Source of the DNA: Bryobacterales bacterium | GTDB taxonomy: Bacteria > Acidobacteriota > Terriglobia > Bryobacterales > Bryobacteraceae | Direction: 5' to 3' | DNA length: 41,922 nt | NCBI GenBank assembly: GCA_003163855.1 | Contig: PLRJ01000178.1 | Location: 841-42,762, forward strand | Shown: in pieces, positions 23,557-31,777 of the stretch | How the letters are laid out: every line of letters starts with the position of its first letter | Position numbering within the stretch: the first letter of the stretch is position 1 | Position numbers and translations under genes: made by a program | Notes under the pieces: model-generated | What the model was told of the DNA's origin: nothing | Databases searched by the model: none | What the model saw: the letters and a program-made list of their open reading frames with translations, nothing else

Positions 23557-25092
23557 ATGATGCTTTACGAAATTGAAAATCCCGCCACCGCTGAAAACGC
23601 GGCTATCCTCCTTCATCCCAAAGACACAGTTGCCATTGCCCGTGTAGGCCTTGCCGCCGGCCAAAACCTTGCCATTGCCGGCGGTATCACCGTAAACACC
23701 GCGATAGCTGCGGGCCACAAAGTCGCCGTGCTCGCGGTTGCCAAAGGCCATCCGCTCTACCGCTATGGCAACGTTATCGGCTTCGCCACCCAGGACATCA
23801 ACCCGGGCGATCACGTGCACACACACAACCTCGGATACCGCGAGCTCGATACTGCAATGGAAGTAGTTGCCGATCGGCCAGCGCCTGCTCGGCACGAATC
23901 CACGCGTTCTTTTCAGGGATTTCTTCGAGCCGATGGCCGCGTGGGAACGCGTAATTACATTGCGGTTGTGGCGGCCAGTAATTGTGCGGCTTATACCGCT
24001 GACCAAGTGGCACAGCTATTTGCCGGGAAACCGTTGCCGCCGAACGTGGATGGCGTCGTAGCGTTCCCACATGGCGATGGCTGCGGCCAGGCCATGGGCT
24101 CCGACACGCAACAGTTACAGCGCACGCTGGAAGGCGTGCTCGATCATCCCAACATTGCCGCTGCCCTAATCCTCGGCCTCGGTTGCGAAGTGAATCAGAT
24201 TGATCATTACCTGGGCCGGACAAGCGGTCATTCGGCCGAAACCTTACACGGTCTCACGCTGCAGGAATCAGGCGGCACGCGCGGCACTTTGGATGCAGCA
24301 AACACCCAGGTGCAGCGTTTTATCGAAATGGCAGCCCGATGTCAACGCAGCCAGGTGCCTGCCTCGCGAATTGTTCTAGGGTTGAATTGTGGCGGGTCCG
24401 ATTCGTTCTCAGGTATAACTGCTAACCCCGCGCTCGGCGTCTGTTGCGACTTGCTGGTTCAGCAGGGTGCCACCGTGGTGCTGGCCGAGACAACTGAAAT
24501 TTTCGGCGCGGAACATTTGCTCTTGCGCCGCGCCCGCAATCAGCGGACTGCAGATAAACTTCTCGCCTGCGTCGAAGGCTATAAAACTTACCTGCGTCAG
24601 TTCAATGGAAGCTTCAACGACAATCCATCACCTGGCAACAAAGAGGGCGGCTTAAGCAACATTCTCGAAAAGTCCCTGGGAGCAGTCGCCAAAGCCGGCA
24701 CCTCTATTCTCGAAGCCGTCTATGATTACAGCGAGCGCATCACCTCACCGGGCTTCGTTTTTATGAACACTCCGGGCTACGATCCCGTTTCTCTTGCTGG
24801 CCTCGCCGCCGGCGGCGTCAACCTGATAGCGTTCACCACCGGCCGCGGCAGCGCCATCGGCTTTCCCAGCGTTCCTGTGCTGAAGATTGCCAGCAACTCG
24901 CGAACCTATCGCAGAATGCAGGGCAACATGGATATCAATGCCGGTCGCATTGCCGATGGCGAAGCAACGGTTCAGCAGGTAGGCGAGGAAATTTTCGAGA
25001 CGCTACTGCGTGTTTCCTCCGGCGAAAAGACCCATGCCGAGACCTTGGGGCATCACGAGTTTGTTCCTTGGCGGATTGGGCCGTTTCTGTAA
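23557..25092 (+). CDS. uxaA: Altronate dehydratase (UxaA family)
   Basis: A 511-residue enzyme. An N-terminal SAF domain (ILLHPKDTVAIARVGLAAG...GHKVAVLAVAKG...PGDHVHTHN) precedes the large iron-dependent dehydratase domain with FLRADGRVGTRNYIAV, FPHGDGCGQ, GLGCEVNQ, LNCGGSDSFSG and VLAETTEIFGAEHLL. UxaA dehydrates D-altronate to 2-keto-3-deoxygluconate in galacturonate breakdown. GarD (galactarate dehydratase) has the same fold, so the sugar acid used is uncertain. The start ATG 23557 has GGAAAG about 10 bases upstream. It is divergent from treY with 51 bp between starts, and no other uronate gene is adjacent. Confidence 0.85.
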   Translation: MMLYEIENPATAENAAILLHPKDTVAIARVGLAAGQNLAIAGGITVNTAIAAGHKVAVLAVAKGHPLYRYGNVIGFATQDINPGDHVHTHNLGYRELDTAMEVVADRPAPARHESTRSFQGFLRADGRVGTRNYIAVVAASNCAAYTADQVAQLFAGKPLPPNVDGVVAFPHGDGCGQAMGSDTQQLQRTLEGVLDHPNIAAALILGLGCEVNQIDHYLGRTSGHSAETLHGLTLQESGGTRGTLDAANTQVQRFIEMAARCQRSQVPASRIVLGLNCGGSDSFSGITANPALGVCCDLLVQQGATVVLAETTEIFGAEHLLLRRARNQRTADKLLACVEGYKTYLRQFNGSFNDNPSPGNKEGGLSNILEKSLGAVAKAGTSILEAVYDYSERITSPGFVFMNTPGYDPVSLAGLAAGGVNLIAFTTGRGSAIGFPSVPVLKIASNSRTYRRMQGNMDINAGRIADGEATVQQVGEEIFETLLRVSSGEKTHAETLGHHEFVPWRIGPFL

Positions 25093-25117
25093 GGACGCGC
25101 TGTCTTAACGGGGCACG

Positions 25118-25534
25118 GTGAAGGCTCTTCGACGCGTTCTTGCGTATTTGCTAATCAAAGCTGCTATAGCCGTTGTTTGGGTGATCTCGGTATTCCTGGC
25201 GTCATTCTTAACGTTTGTGCACTTTATACCGCCGCAAGGCATCCTTTCGGACGGGCAGTGGCAGTTGCGGTTTTTGGTGCCATCCTGCCTTTTGGGTGCG
25301 ATCTGGGTTCTGGCACTGCCAATGATCCGACCCGGAGGCGTGGGAGGGGCTGTCCGGTCTGCTGCTCTCGCGTTTTTGGCTTCCACGCTTATCTTATGCG
25401 TTCAATGTGGGCTAACTTTCGCCGCGGGATCAGAGCAGCAGGCTTGGTTTGGAATTCCAGCGCTGCATATCATGTTTTTTGCCGCGGTCATTTCCGGCTT
25501 GATGGGCTTCTTTCAAATTGATCGGAAGCTATGA
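25118..25534 (+). CDS. Small integral membrane protein, unknown
   Basis: A 138-residue hydrophobic protein with four probable transmembrane segments at roughly residues 8-32, 46-66, 76-98 and 112-131, and a short positive N-terminus (MKALRRVLAY). No Cys/His-based motif or known family was recognised. The start is a GTG at 25118, 25 bp after the uxaA stop on the same strand, so it may be in the same transcript. It is convergent with the TSUP exporter gene 47 bp downstream. Real gene status rests on the length, the membrane pattern and the absence of a better ORF. Confidence 0.55.
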   Translation: MKALRRVLAYLLIKAAIAVVWVISVFLASFLTFVHFIPPQGILSDGQWQLRFLVPSCLLGAIWVLALPMIRPGGVGGAVRSAALAFLASTLILCVQCGLTFAAGSEQQAWFGIPALHIMFFAAVISGLMGFFQIDRKL

Positions 25535-25581
25535 ATCCGAAAAATACCGGATACAGACTGAAAACAAGATTGGTCGGTACT

Positions 25582-26328
25582 TTACCGTGGAGCCGTATAG
25601 AAAAACCAGCCCGACATAACCAGCCCAACCGCAATCACAAAACCTTTTATCAGGGTTTGGCTCACCCGCCGTGCAATTACCGGTCCTACGTAGCCGCCGC
25701 CAATCGCTGCAACCATCATGATTAAAGTCACCTTCCAATGCACCAGGTGAGCAAAGATGAAGATCAACCCGGCAATCAGGTTTAACGATCCGCCAAGAAT
25801 CGCCTTCATCCCGTTCATCAGATGAATGTCTGAAAAACCATATAAACGAAAAGCAGCCAGCAGCATGATGCCGATGCCACCGCCAAAATAGCCGCCATAG
25901 ACAGCTATGGGAAAGAGTAGAGTCAGCATAAGCGCTTGACTGGCGTGCAGGCGTCCCCGCAAGGCAAGCCCCAGCGGGCCTCCAAAAGCAAATAACAGCG
26001 TGGCAAACAGCAGCAGCCACGGGGCAATCTGCCGGAACGTTCTATCGGAAGTTACCAGCAACAAAACCGCTCCTAACGCCCCTCCTATAATGCATTCAAC
26101 GAACCAGATCTTAAAGCGTCTCTCACTCATTTGTTTCAACTCATCCCGGTAAGAGACAGCGGTCGAGAAAGTTCCAGTAAGCAGTGCGACTGTGCTCGAA
26201 GCGTTTGAAGAAACCGCTGAAACACCCGCAAATACCAGGGAGGGAAACGTAAGAAAGCTGCCTCCGCCCGCCACCGAGTTAATTGCTCCGGCCGCGAACG
26301 CCGCGGCAATTAATAATAGATAAACCAT
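25582..26328 (-). CDS. TSUP family (TauE/SafE) sulfite/anion exporter-like membrane protein
   Basis: A 248-residue protein with about eight transmembrane segments in two similar halves, typical of the TSUP/TauE family. The first half has AFAAGAINSVAGGGSFLTFPSL (the AGGGG.l..P motif) and the second GGYFGGGIGIMLLAAF (the GG..G.G.G motif). Family members move sulfite, sulfoacetate or other small organosulfur anions across the inner membrane; the substrate is not deducible. It is divergent from the peptidase gene with only 18 bp between the two ATG codons, so promoters must overlap genes or be shared. Confidence 0.85.
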   Translation of the reverse strand: MVYLLLIAAAFAAGAINSVAGGGSFLTFPSLVFAGVSAVSSNASSTVALLTGTFSTAVSYRDELKQMSERRFKIWFVECIIGGALGAVLLLVTSDRTFRQIAPWLLLFATLLFAFGGPLGLALRGRLHASQALMLTLLFPIAVYGGYFGGGIGIMLLAAFRLYGFSDIHLMNGMKAILGGSLNLIAGLIFIFAHLVHWKVTLIMMVAAIGGGYVGPVIARRVSQTLIKGFVIAVGLVMSGWFFYTAPR

Positions 26329-26346
26329 GCCTCTAAACTAATAGCA

Positions 26347-28518
26347 ATGCTCAAAGTTACTTTCTTGCTCACCTTCGCAGCCGCGTTCATCTCGAACCTG
26401 GCACAGGCGCAGGACGCTGGCAAGAAACCTGTCACGCTCGATGCTGTGCTTGCTGAGCGCCGCGGTTCCTCTGTTTTCCCCATTTGGGCGCCCGGCGGGC
26501 AAACGTTCGCCTATCACGATCAAGGCAAAATTGCGCTGTATAACGTGGCCGCGAAGTCCAGCTCCCACTGGTTCAATCCTTCCGATCTGGCAAAGGCGGC
26601 GGTCAAGCCAGCCGAGACAGAGAAGTTTGGCTGGCAAAATCGGCGTGTCTCCAGCGATTCCTACCAATGGTCGTCCGACGGTAAGGATCTGTTGGCTTCC
26701 GTTGATGGCGATCTTTTCATGGTCAAGTTGAACGGCAAGTTTCAGCATCTGACCAGGACAGAGTTCGAAGAAGAAGACCCCAAGCTCTCACCCGACTCCA
26801 AACAAATTCTCTACCGTTCACAGTCCAATCTGTTCCTGCTCGATGTCAAGAGCAAGAAAGTTCGTCAACTGACTACCGATGGCAGCGCCACTATACTGAA
26901 CGGCCAGCTTGACTGGGTCTATCCCGAAGAACTGGACCTCAGTACAGCCACTTGGTGGTCACCCGACTCAAAACAAATCGCATTCCTGCGCTTCGATGTC
27001 GGCAAGGAATTCGTGTATCCGCAAACGGATCTGTTGGGCGAGCGCGCCATCTCCGAACCGGAACGCTATCCGCAAACCGGAACCGCCAACGCCAATGTGC
27101 AACTGGGTGTTATTGACTTGCAAACGGGCGTCACTAAATGGATGAAGATTGGCGAGACAGCCAATACCCTCATCGCGCGCGTCTACTGGCTGCCCGATTC
27201 CTCTACCGTTGTCACGGAGCGCCTTTCACGCGTGCAGGACAAATTGGAATTGCTGTTCTGCAATCCCAGCGATGGCGAAACCAGAACGGTTCTTACCGAA
27301 CACTCGAAAACCTGGATTAACTTCGCCGACAACTTCTATCCGCTGAAGTCGCGCCCTGAATTCCTGTGGACCAGCGAAGCGTCGGGCTTTCGTCACATCT
27401 ACCGCTACTCGAACAAAGGCGAAATGCTGGGCCAGTTGACTAAAGGAGACTGGGAAGTTCGCAGTGTGGCGGCTATCGATGAAGCCACGCAGAAAATCTA
27501 TTTCACTTCGTCCGAGGCCAGTCCGCTTCAGACACAGTTGTATAGCGTCGGCTTCGAGGGCGGCGCACGCACGCGCCTTACGCAGGAAGAAGGCACGCAC
27601 AACATCCATGCGAACGAGAGTGGAAGCGCGTTTGTCGATTCGTTCTCCAATTTCAAAGCGCCCTCGCAAACGCTGCTGAAAGACTCGGCGGGCCGGCAAC
27701 TGGCCGTCTTGCGCCCGCCTGATACCAAGCCGCAGCAGGAATTCGACATTCTTCCAACCGAGGTGGTTGAAGTGAAAACTGCGGACGGCGTCACTCTTTA
27801 CGGATTGCTGATTAAGCCGGCCGGCTATCAATCCGGCAAGAAGTATCCGCTGATTGTGGATGTTTATGGCGGCCCCGGCGTGCAAATCGTGCGTAACGAG
27901 TGGCACGGCGTCAACTGGATGCAGTTCATGGCACACAAGGGCTATGCCGTCTGGATGATGGACAATCGCGGTTCATCCGGCCGCGGACATGCCTTTGAAG
28001 ACCCCATCTATCGCGATCTTGGAACGACGGAAGTCGCCGACCAGGTGCTTGGCGTTCAGCACCTGATTGACCTCGGATTGGTGGATGCGCAGCGCATTGG
28101 AATCACCGGCGGCAGCTATGGCGGCTACATGACGCTGCATTCCATGCTGCTGGCCCCTGGCATTTTTAAAGTTGGCGTCGCTGATGCGCCTGTAACGGAC
28201 TGGCATAACTACGACACCATTTACACCGAACGCTATATGGGTCTTCCAGACAAGAATGCGGAGCGCTACCGGACAACGTCCAACGTTCAAAACGCCGCCA
28301 AACTGCAGGGTCATCTGCTGCTGGTGCATAACTTTGAAGATGACAATGTGCTGTTCCAGAACACCATGCAGATGGCGAACGCGCTCGAGAAGGCTGATAA
28401 GCAGTTCTTCATGCAGATTTACCCCCTCAAGCAGCACGGCGTGTCGGGAAGCCTGCGCAGGCCGCTGATGCAGACGATGACGGCCTTCTTTGATCAGTAC
28501 CTGCAGCCGGGAACTTAG
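26347..28518 (+). CDS. Exported dipeptidyl peptidase IV (S9B)
   Basis: A 723-residue serine peptidase with an N-terminal signal peptide (hydrophobic run after MLK, likely cleavage after AQAQ). An eight-bladed propeller of DPP IV type spans about 50-480. It contains DWVYPEELDL, whose Glu pair matches the conserved EE motif that binds the substrate N-terminus. The C-terminal alpha/beta hydrolase domain has Ser in TGGSYGGYM, Asp in NFEDDNVLF and His in KQHGVSG. The nucleophile motif is usually GWSYGGY, so the Gly in place of Trp is a mild deviation. It should remove X-Pro dipeptides from peptides in the periplasm or outside. Its 3' end overlaps the convergent RsbW-like gene by 4 bp. Confidence 0.93.
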   Translation: MLKVTFLLTFAAAFISNLAQAQDAGKKPVTLDAVLAERRGSSVFPIWAPGGQTFAYHDQGKIALYNVAAKSSSHWFNPSDLAKAAVKPAETEKFGWQNRRVSSDSYQWSSDGKDLLASVDGDLFMVKLNGKFQHLTRTEFEEEDPKLSPDSKQILYRSQSNLFLLDVKSKKVRQLTTDGSATILNGQLDWVYPEELDLSTATWWSPDSKQIAFLRFDVGKEFVYPQTDLLGERAISEPERYPQTGTANANVQLGVIDLQTGVTKWMKIGETANTLIARVYWLPDSSTVVTERLSRVQDKLELLFCNPSDGETRTVLTEHSKTWINFADNFYPLKSRPEFLWTSEASGFRHIYRYSNKGEMLGQLTKGDWEVRSVAAIDEATQKIYFTSSEASPLQTQLYSVGFEGGARTRLTQEEGTHNIHANESGSAFVDSFSNFKAPSQTLLKDSAGRQLAVLRPPDTKPQQEFDILPTEVVEVKTADGVTLYGLLIKPAGYQSGKKYPLIVDVYGGPGVQIVRNEWHGVNWMQFMAHKGYAVWMMDNRGSSGRGHAFEDPIYRDLGTTEVADQVLGVQHLIDLGLVDAQRIGITGGSYGGYMTLHSMLLAPGIFKVGVADAPVTDWHNYDTIYTERYMGLPDKNAERYRTTSNVQNAAKLQGHLLLVHNFEDDNVLFQNTMQMANALEKADKQFFMQIYPLKQHGVSGSLRRPLMQTMTAFFDQYLQPGT

Positions 28519-29015
28519 CAGTCCAGATATTTGACGAACAGCACTTCATTACCCTGTTCGCTATACATCAGTTCGTCCGCTATCTTCTGCACCAGCATGA
28601 TGCCAAAACCACCCGGCCGCATGCCTTTTTCGCTGCGGACCTCCGTATGCTTCAGTGGTTCTTCCGGCGGATTGTTCACGGCTGCGTGATTCAGCGCTTC
28701 AATCGAGAACCCAGGGCCTGCATCCTTTAAATGAAACACCAGCATGCGCCGCGTTCGAATTAGCGTGAACTTCACAAAACATTCCGGATCAAGCCCGCAT
28801 CCGTGCTCCATCGAATTGCCAAGCAATTCATCGGCGGCCAGACTCAGTTCTTCACACAGCTCGGAAGAAAGATCGGAAAGCTGACAGCGCAGCCAATCTG
28901 TCACCTTGGCTCGCAATTCAGGGTCCGGCACAAGGTGCAGGCGCGTCCATCCCGGCAGCCCCGATTCCACCTTCACCCTCGGCTCGTCGCGGAAAATCTT
29001 TCGTGCGTCTGACAA
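28515..29015 (-). CDS. RsbW/SpoIIAB-like serine kinase (GHKL ATPase, anti-sigma type)
   Basis: A 166-residue soluble ATPase of the GHKL fold. The N box is ADELLGNSMEHG, the G1 loop is DAGPGFSIEAL, and the G2 region is GGFGIMLVQKIAD. This matches HATPase_c_2 proteins (anti-sigma factor kinases such as RsbW or their relatives in regulatory networks). No sigma factor or RsbV-like gene lies next to it. The only STAS protein in the window is 17 kb away and lacks the usual phospho-Ser, so partners are unknown. It is transcribed toward the peptidase gene with a 4-bp overlap. Confidence 0.8.
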   Translation of the reverse strand: MSDARKIFRDEPRVKVESGLPGWTRLHLVPDPELRAKVTDWLRCQLSDLSSELCEELSLAADELLGNSMEHGCGLDPECFVKFTLIRTRRMLVFHLKDAGPGFSIEALNHAAVNNPPEEPLKHTEVRSEKGMRPGGFGIMLVQKIADELMYSEQGNEVLFVKYLDC

Positions 29016-29067
29016 GGCCTATTCTCTCATCGCCGTAAAGGTGCTAATTTCAAGTAAGCAACGTACC

Positions 29068-29709
29068 ATGCGAGCCACTTTCGTTCTCTTGACTATAGTG
29101 CTTAGCGCACCCGCGATTTTCGCTGCGAAAAAAGTGATCTCGCCTACTACCAGTGCCGGCAACGAAGATATCGATATTGTGGCCACCATCTCGCTTACTG
29201 AAGAAGAAGTGACGCAGAAGTTAGGTGTCGATCCGGGGAAGGGAATTGTCATCCTACAGGTTCGTGTGACGCCGAAGACAGACAAATCGGTGCAAGTTGA
29301 TCCCGGTGACTTCATTTTGTTAGCGCACGACGATGGCGAACGCACCAAGCCTTTCGAACCAGCACAACTGGCCGGCGATGGCGCTCTGGTGGTCAAAAAC
29401 TCGGCTAATCAAAAAACCACGAATAAGACAACTCCCTCAGTTGGTTTTGGCGGTATGGCAGTTGGTGGCGGCGGGGCTTCCCCGGGCAACTCAAAACCGG
29501 TCGCTTTGAGCTCCACTATGGACACCAAGAACCAGGGAAACAAGGAACTGGTAACGGCACTGAAGGCAAAGGAATTGGTCGCGAAAGATACCAACGAGCC
29601 GGTGGAAGGCTACCTGTATTTCTCCCTCGACGGAAAACACAAGTTGAAAGACTTGGCAGTCTTATATCGAGGTCCAGCCGGGCGGCTAGACCTCGAATTT
29701 GAACACTAA
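29068..29709 (+). CDS. Exported protein of unknown function
   Basis: A 213-residue protein with a typical signal peptide (MRATFVLLTIVLSAPAIFAAKK, likely cleavage near residue 19). The mature part has no Cys and begins KKVISPTTSAGNEDIDIV. Strands such as IVATISLTEEEVTQKLG and GIVILQVRVTPKTDKSVQVDPGDF suggest a beta-sandwich. A Gly-rich stretch in the middle (GFGGMAVGGGGASPGN) and LEGYLYFSLDGK-type strands near the end follow. No family was recognised, though I recall similar exported acidobacterial proteins. ATG 29068 was chosen over the longer frame start (28906), because the signal peptide begins there. It is 52 bp from the divergent kinase gene. Confidence 0.7.
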   Translation: MRATFVLLTIVLSAPAIFAAKKVISPTTSAGNEDIDIVATISLTEEEVTQKLGVDPGKGIVILQVRVTPKTDKSVQVDPGDFILLAHDDGERTKPFEPAQLAGDGALVVKNSANQKTTNKTTPSVGFGGMAVGGGGASPGNSKPVALSSTMDTKNQGNKELVTALKAKELVAKDTNEPVEGYLYFSLDGKHKLKDLAVLYRGPAGRLDLEFEH

Positions 29710-29712
29710 GAG

Positions 29713-30033
29713 TTACTTGGCTTTCTCAATCGACGAGATTTTCACCATGTCGCCGTCCATAGACCCATCGATCTTCACCATTTCGCCGGCAAACGGTTTT
29801 GCTTTTGCAATGGAATCGGCATCGAACTTCATCACTTTGCCGTCGCTCACCAGAACAGGGTCAGCGCCGCCCTTTATGCACATATCCACTACACATTTGG
29901 TGTTCTTTTCTGAAACCTTGTCGTGCTTGGCGCCACAATGCGCGTCTGAAATGTAGCCGCTCATGCTATCGGCCAACGCTGCCACGGAACACAGCGAGAC
30001 AGTCAGGCATGAGGCAATCATAAACTTTTTCAT
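29713..30033 (-). CDS. Small exported Cys-containing protein (paralogue of the 2045-2398 product)
   Basis: A 106-residue exported protein. The signal peptide is MKKFMIASCLTVSLCSVAALA. The mature part begins DSMSGYISDAHCGAKHDKVSEK and has C..D.C (KCVVDMC) before a GADPVLVSDGKVMKFDADS strand and a charged end. The D..C near the mature N-terminus, further Cys and the 'DGKV.KfD' strand repeat the layout of the 2045-2398 product. ATG 30033 has GGAGG 8 bases upstream, so it was preferred over an in-frame ATG at 30048. The family is frequent in Acidobacteriota (possibly DUF5818; not verified) and its function is unknown to me. It lies 3 bp from the stop of the preceding convergent gene. Confidence 0.75.
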   Translation of the reverse strand: MKKFMIASCLTVSLCSVAALADSMSGYISDAHCGAKHDKVSEKNTKCVVDMCIKGGADPVLVSDGKVMKFDADSIAKAKPFAGEMVKIDGSMDGDMVKISSIEKAK

Positions 30034-30092
30034 ACAATATTCCTCCACGGAGATACCATCACATTCTATTACGTATCTCTTGAGATGTTAGA

Positions 30093-31760
30093 TCAAACCT
30101 CTAAAATCACCGGCATTATTAGCGGCCTTCGCTGAGTCTGCTTGCTCAGATAGCGTTTCAGGTCTGTGCGTATTTTTTCCTGCATGACGCCCCAATCGCC
30201 GCGTTCTTCGGCTGTGCTCTGTTCCAAAGTCTTGCCCACCACAGCCCTCGCTTCCAGCAGAACTGCGGCATTATCACCGGACACAAAGCCGCGGCTTACG
30301 ATTTCAGGCAGGCCTTCCGCTTTCCCCGTGTGTTTGTTGATGGCGATGATAGGAATAACAAATCCGTCTTCAGACAAATGACGGCGGTCGCGGATAATAA
30401 TGTCTTCCACTACGTCATCCAGCGACCCTGAATCGATGCAGACGCGGCCGACAGTGATTTTTTCGCCCCGGCGCGCGCCTAGATGATCAATCTCCAACGT
30501 GTCGCCGGTTTCCAGCACAAACGTTTCTTCCAGGCCCGCGAAACGCAAATGAGAAGCAAGATGAGCATGGCGCGACAATTGCCGGTATTCGCCGTGAATG
30601 GGAATGAAGTAGCGCGGTCGAACCAGGTTTAAAATCAGCTTCAACTCTTCTTCGCTGGCGTGGCCGGAAACATGTACTGGCGGCTTCATCGATCCGTAAA
30701 CAAGATCGGCCCCCCGCCGCGCAATGTGATTCATCATGCGGTAAATCTGCTTTTCATTGCCCGGTATGATGCGCGAACTCAGCACCACCGTATCGCCCTT
30801 CTGCAGCGATAGATGTTTGTGATTGTCCACCGCCACGCGCGAAAGCGCCGACATAGGCTCACCTTGCGTGCCGGATACAACTACGGCTACTTTCTCAGGC
30901 GCCATCTGCATAATGTCCTGCGGTCGCAGCAAGGTGGAGTCGGGAATGTGCAGCAGGCCCAGGTTGTGCGCGATTTCCGTGACGTTCAACATGCTGCGTC
31001 CTAGAAAAGCGACCTTGCGTCCATACTCTTCGGCCAGATCGAGAATCTGCTGCAGTCTGTGAATGGAGCTGCTGAATAGAGAGAGCACCAGTCGCCGCTC
31101 ACTGCGAGAAAACAATTCCTCCAGGCGCGGACGTACGGCGCGTTCACTCTCCGTATACCCGGGGCGGTCAACGTTGGTGGAATCCGAAAGCAGCAGCAAA
31201 ACACCGCGCTTACCGTACTCGGCAAACGTATGGAGGTCGAAAAGCTGGTTGTCGGTCGGTGTGGGGTCAACCTTGAAGTCGCCCGTATGAATGACAACTC
31301 CCAACGGTGTTGTAATGGCCAGCGCCACCGCGCTGACTATCGAGTGCGTCACCTGGATGAATTCAATGTCGAACGGTCCCAGCCGCAGTTTATCCCCGGC
31401 CTTGACGATGTTCAGCTTCGCCTGGTCCAGCATCTCGTGCTCGTCCAGGCGCCGCTCTACCAGCGCCAGCGTAAACTCCGTGCCGTATATCGGTATGTTC
31501 AACTGCGAAAGCAGAAAGGGAATGCCGCCGATATGGTCTTCGTGGCCGTGCGTAAGAACCAGGCCGCGTACCATGGACGAATTCTGTTCCAGGTACGTGA
31601 AATCGGGCGTAACAATATCCACACCTAGCAATTCCGAGTCGGGGAACATCATGCCTGCATCGACGACAATGATGTCGTCGCCGTAGCGCAAAGCCATCGA
31701 GTTCATGCCGAACTCGCCCAGCCCGCCTATCGGAATTATTTTTAGCTTCTGATCAGCCAT
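30093..31760 (-). CDS. rnj: Ribonuclease J
   Basis: A 555-residue metallo-beta-lactamase/beta-CASP ribonuclease with 5'-3' exo- and endonuclease activity, central to mRNA decay in bacteria lacking RNase E or using both. Motifs are GGLGEFGMNS at the start, HGHEDHIGG (zinc ligands), HTGDFKVDP, LLLSDSTNVDRPGYT and the beta-CASP SGTQGEP...SSRIIPGNE, with HVSGHASEEEL and FIPIHGEYRQL near the end. The length and the C-terminal domain agree with RNase J. The start is ATG 31760, with no clear Shine-Dalgarno. The hydrolase gene ends 17 bp upstream on the same strand. Confidence 0.96.
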   Translation of the reverse strand: MADQKLKIIPIGGLGEFGMNSMALRYGDDIIVVDAGMMFPDSELLGVDIVTPDFTYLEQNSSMVRGLVLTHGHEDHIGGIPFLLSQLNIPIYGTEFTLALVERRLDEHEMLDQAKLNIVKAGDKLRLGPFDIEFIQVTHSIVSAVALAITTPLGVVIHTGDFKVDPTPTDNQLFDLHTFAEYGKRGVLLLLSDSTNVDRPGYTESERAVRPRLEELFSRSERRLVLSLFSSSIHRLQQILDLAEEYGRKVAFLGRSMLNVTEIAHNLGLLHIPDSTLLRPQDIMQMAPEKVAVVVSGTQGEPMSALSRVAVDNHKHLSLQKGDTVVLSSRIIPGNEKQIYRMMNHIARRGADLVYGSMKPPVHVSGHASEEELKLILNLVRPRYFIPIHGEYRQLSRHAHLASHLRFAGLEETFVLETGDTLEIDHLGARRGEKITVGRVCIDSGSLDDVVEDIIIRDRRHLSEDGFVIPIIAINKHTGKAEGLPEIVSRGFVSGDNAAVLLEARAVVGKTLEQSTAEERGDWGVMQEKIRTDLKRYLSKQTQRRPLIMPVILEV

Positions 31761-31777
31761 AAAAGAGCGTAACGCTG

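Noticed and set aside
23506..24006. Extension of treY to a 1048-residue protein
   Set aside because: The extra N-terminus is antisense to the uxaA-type gene and has no TreY similarity.
25529..26020. Trp/Cys-rich minus-strand frame of 163 residues
   Set aside because: It lies inside the TSUP exporter gene on the same strand in another frame and has no recognisable motif.
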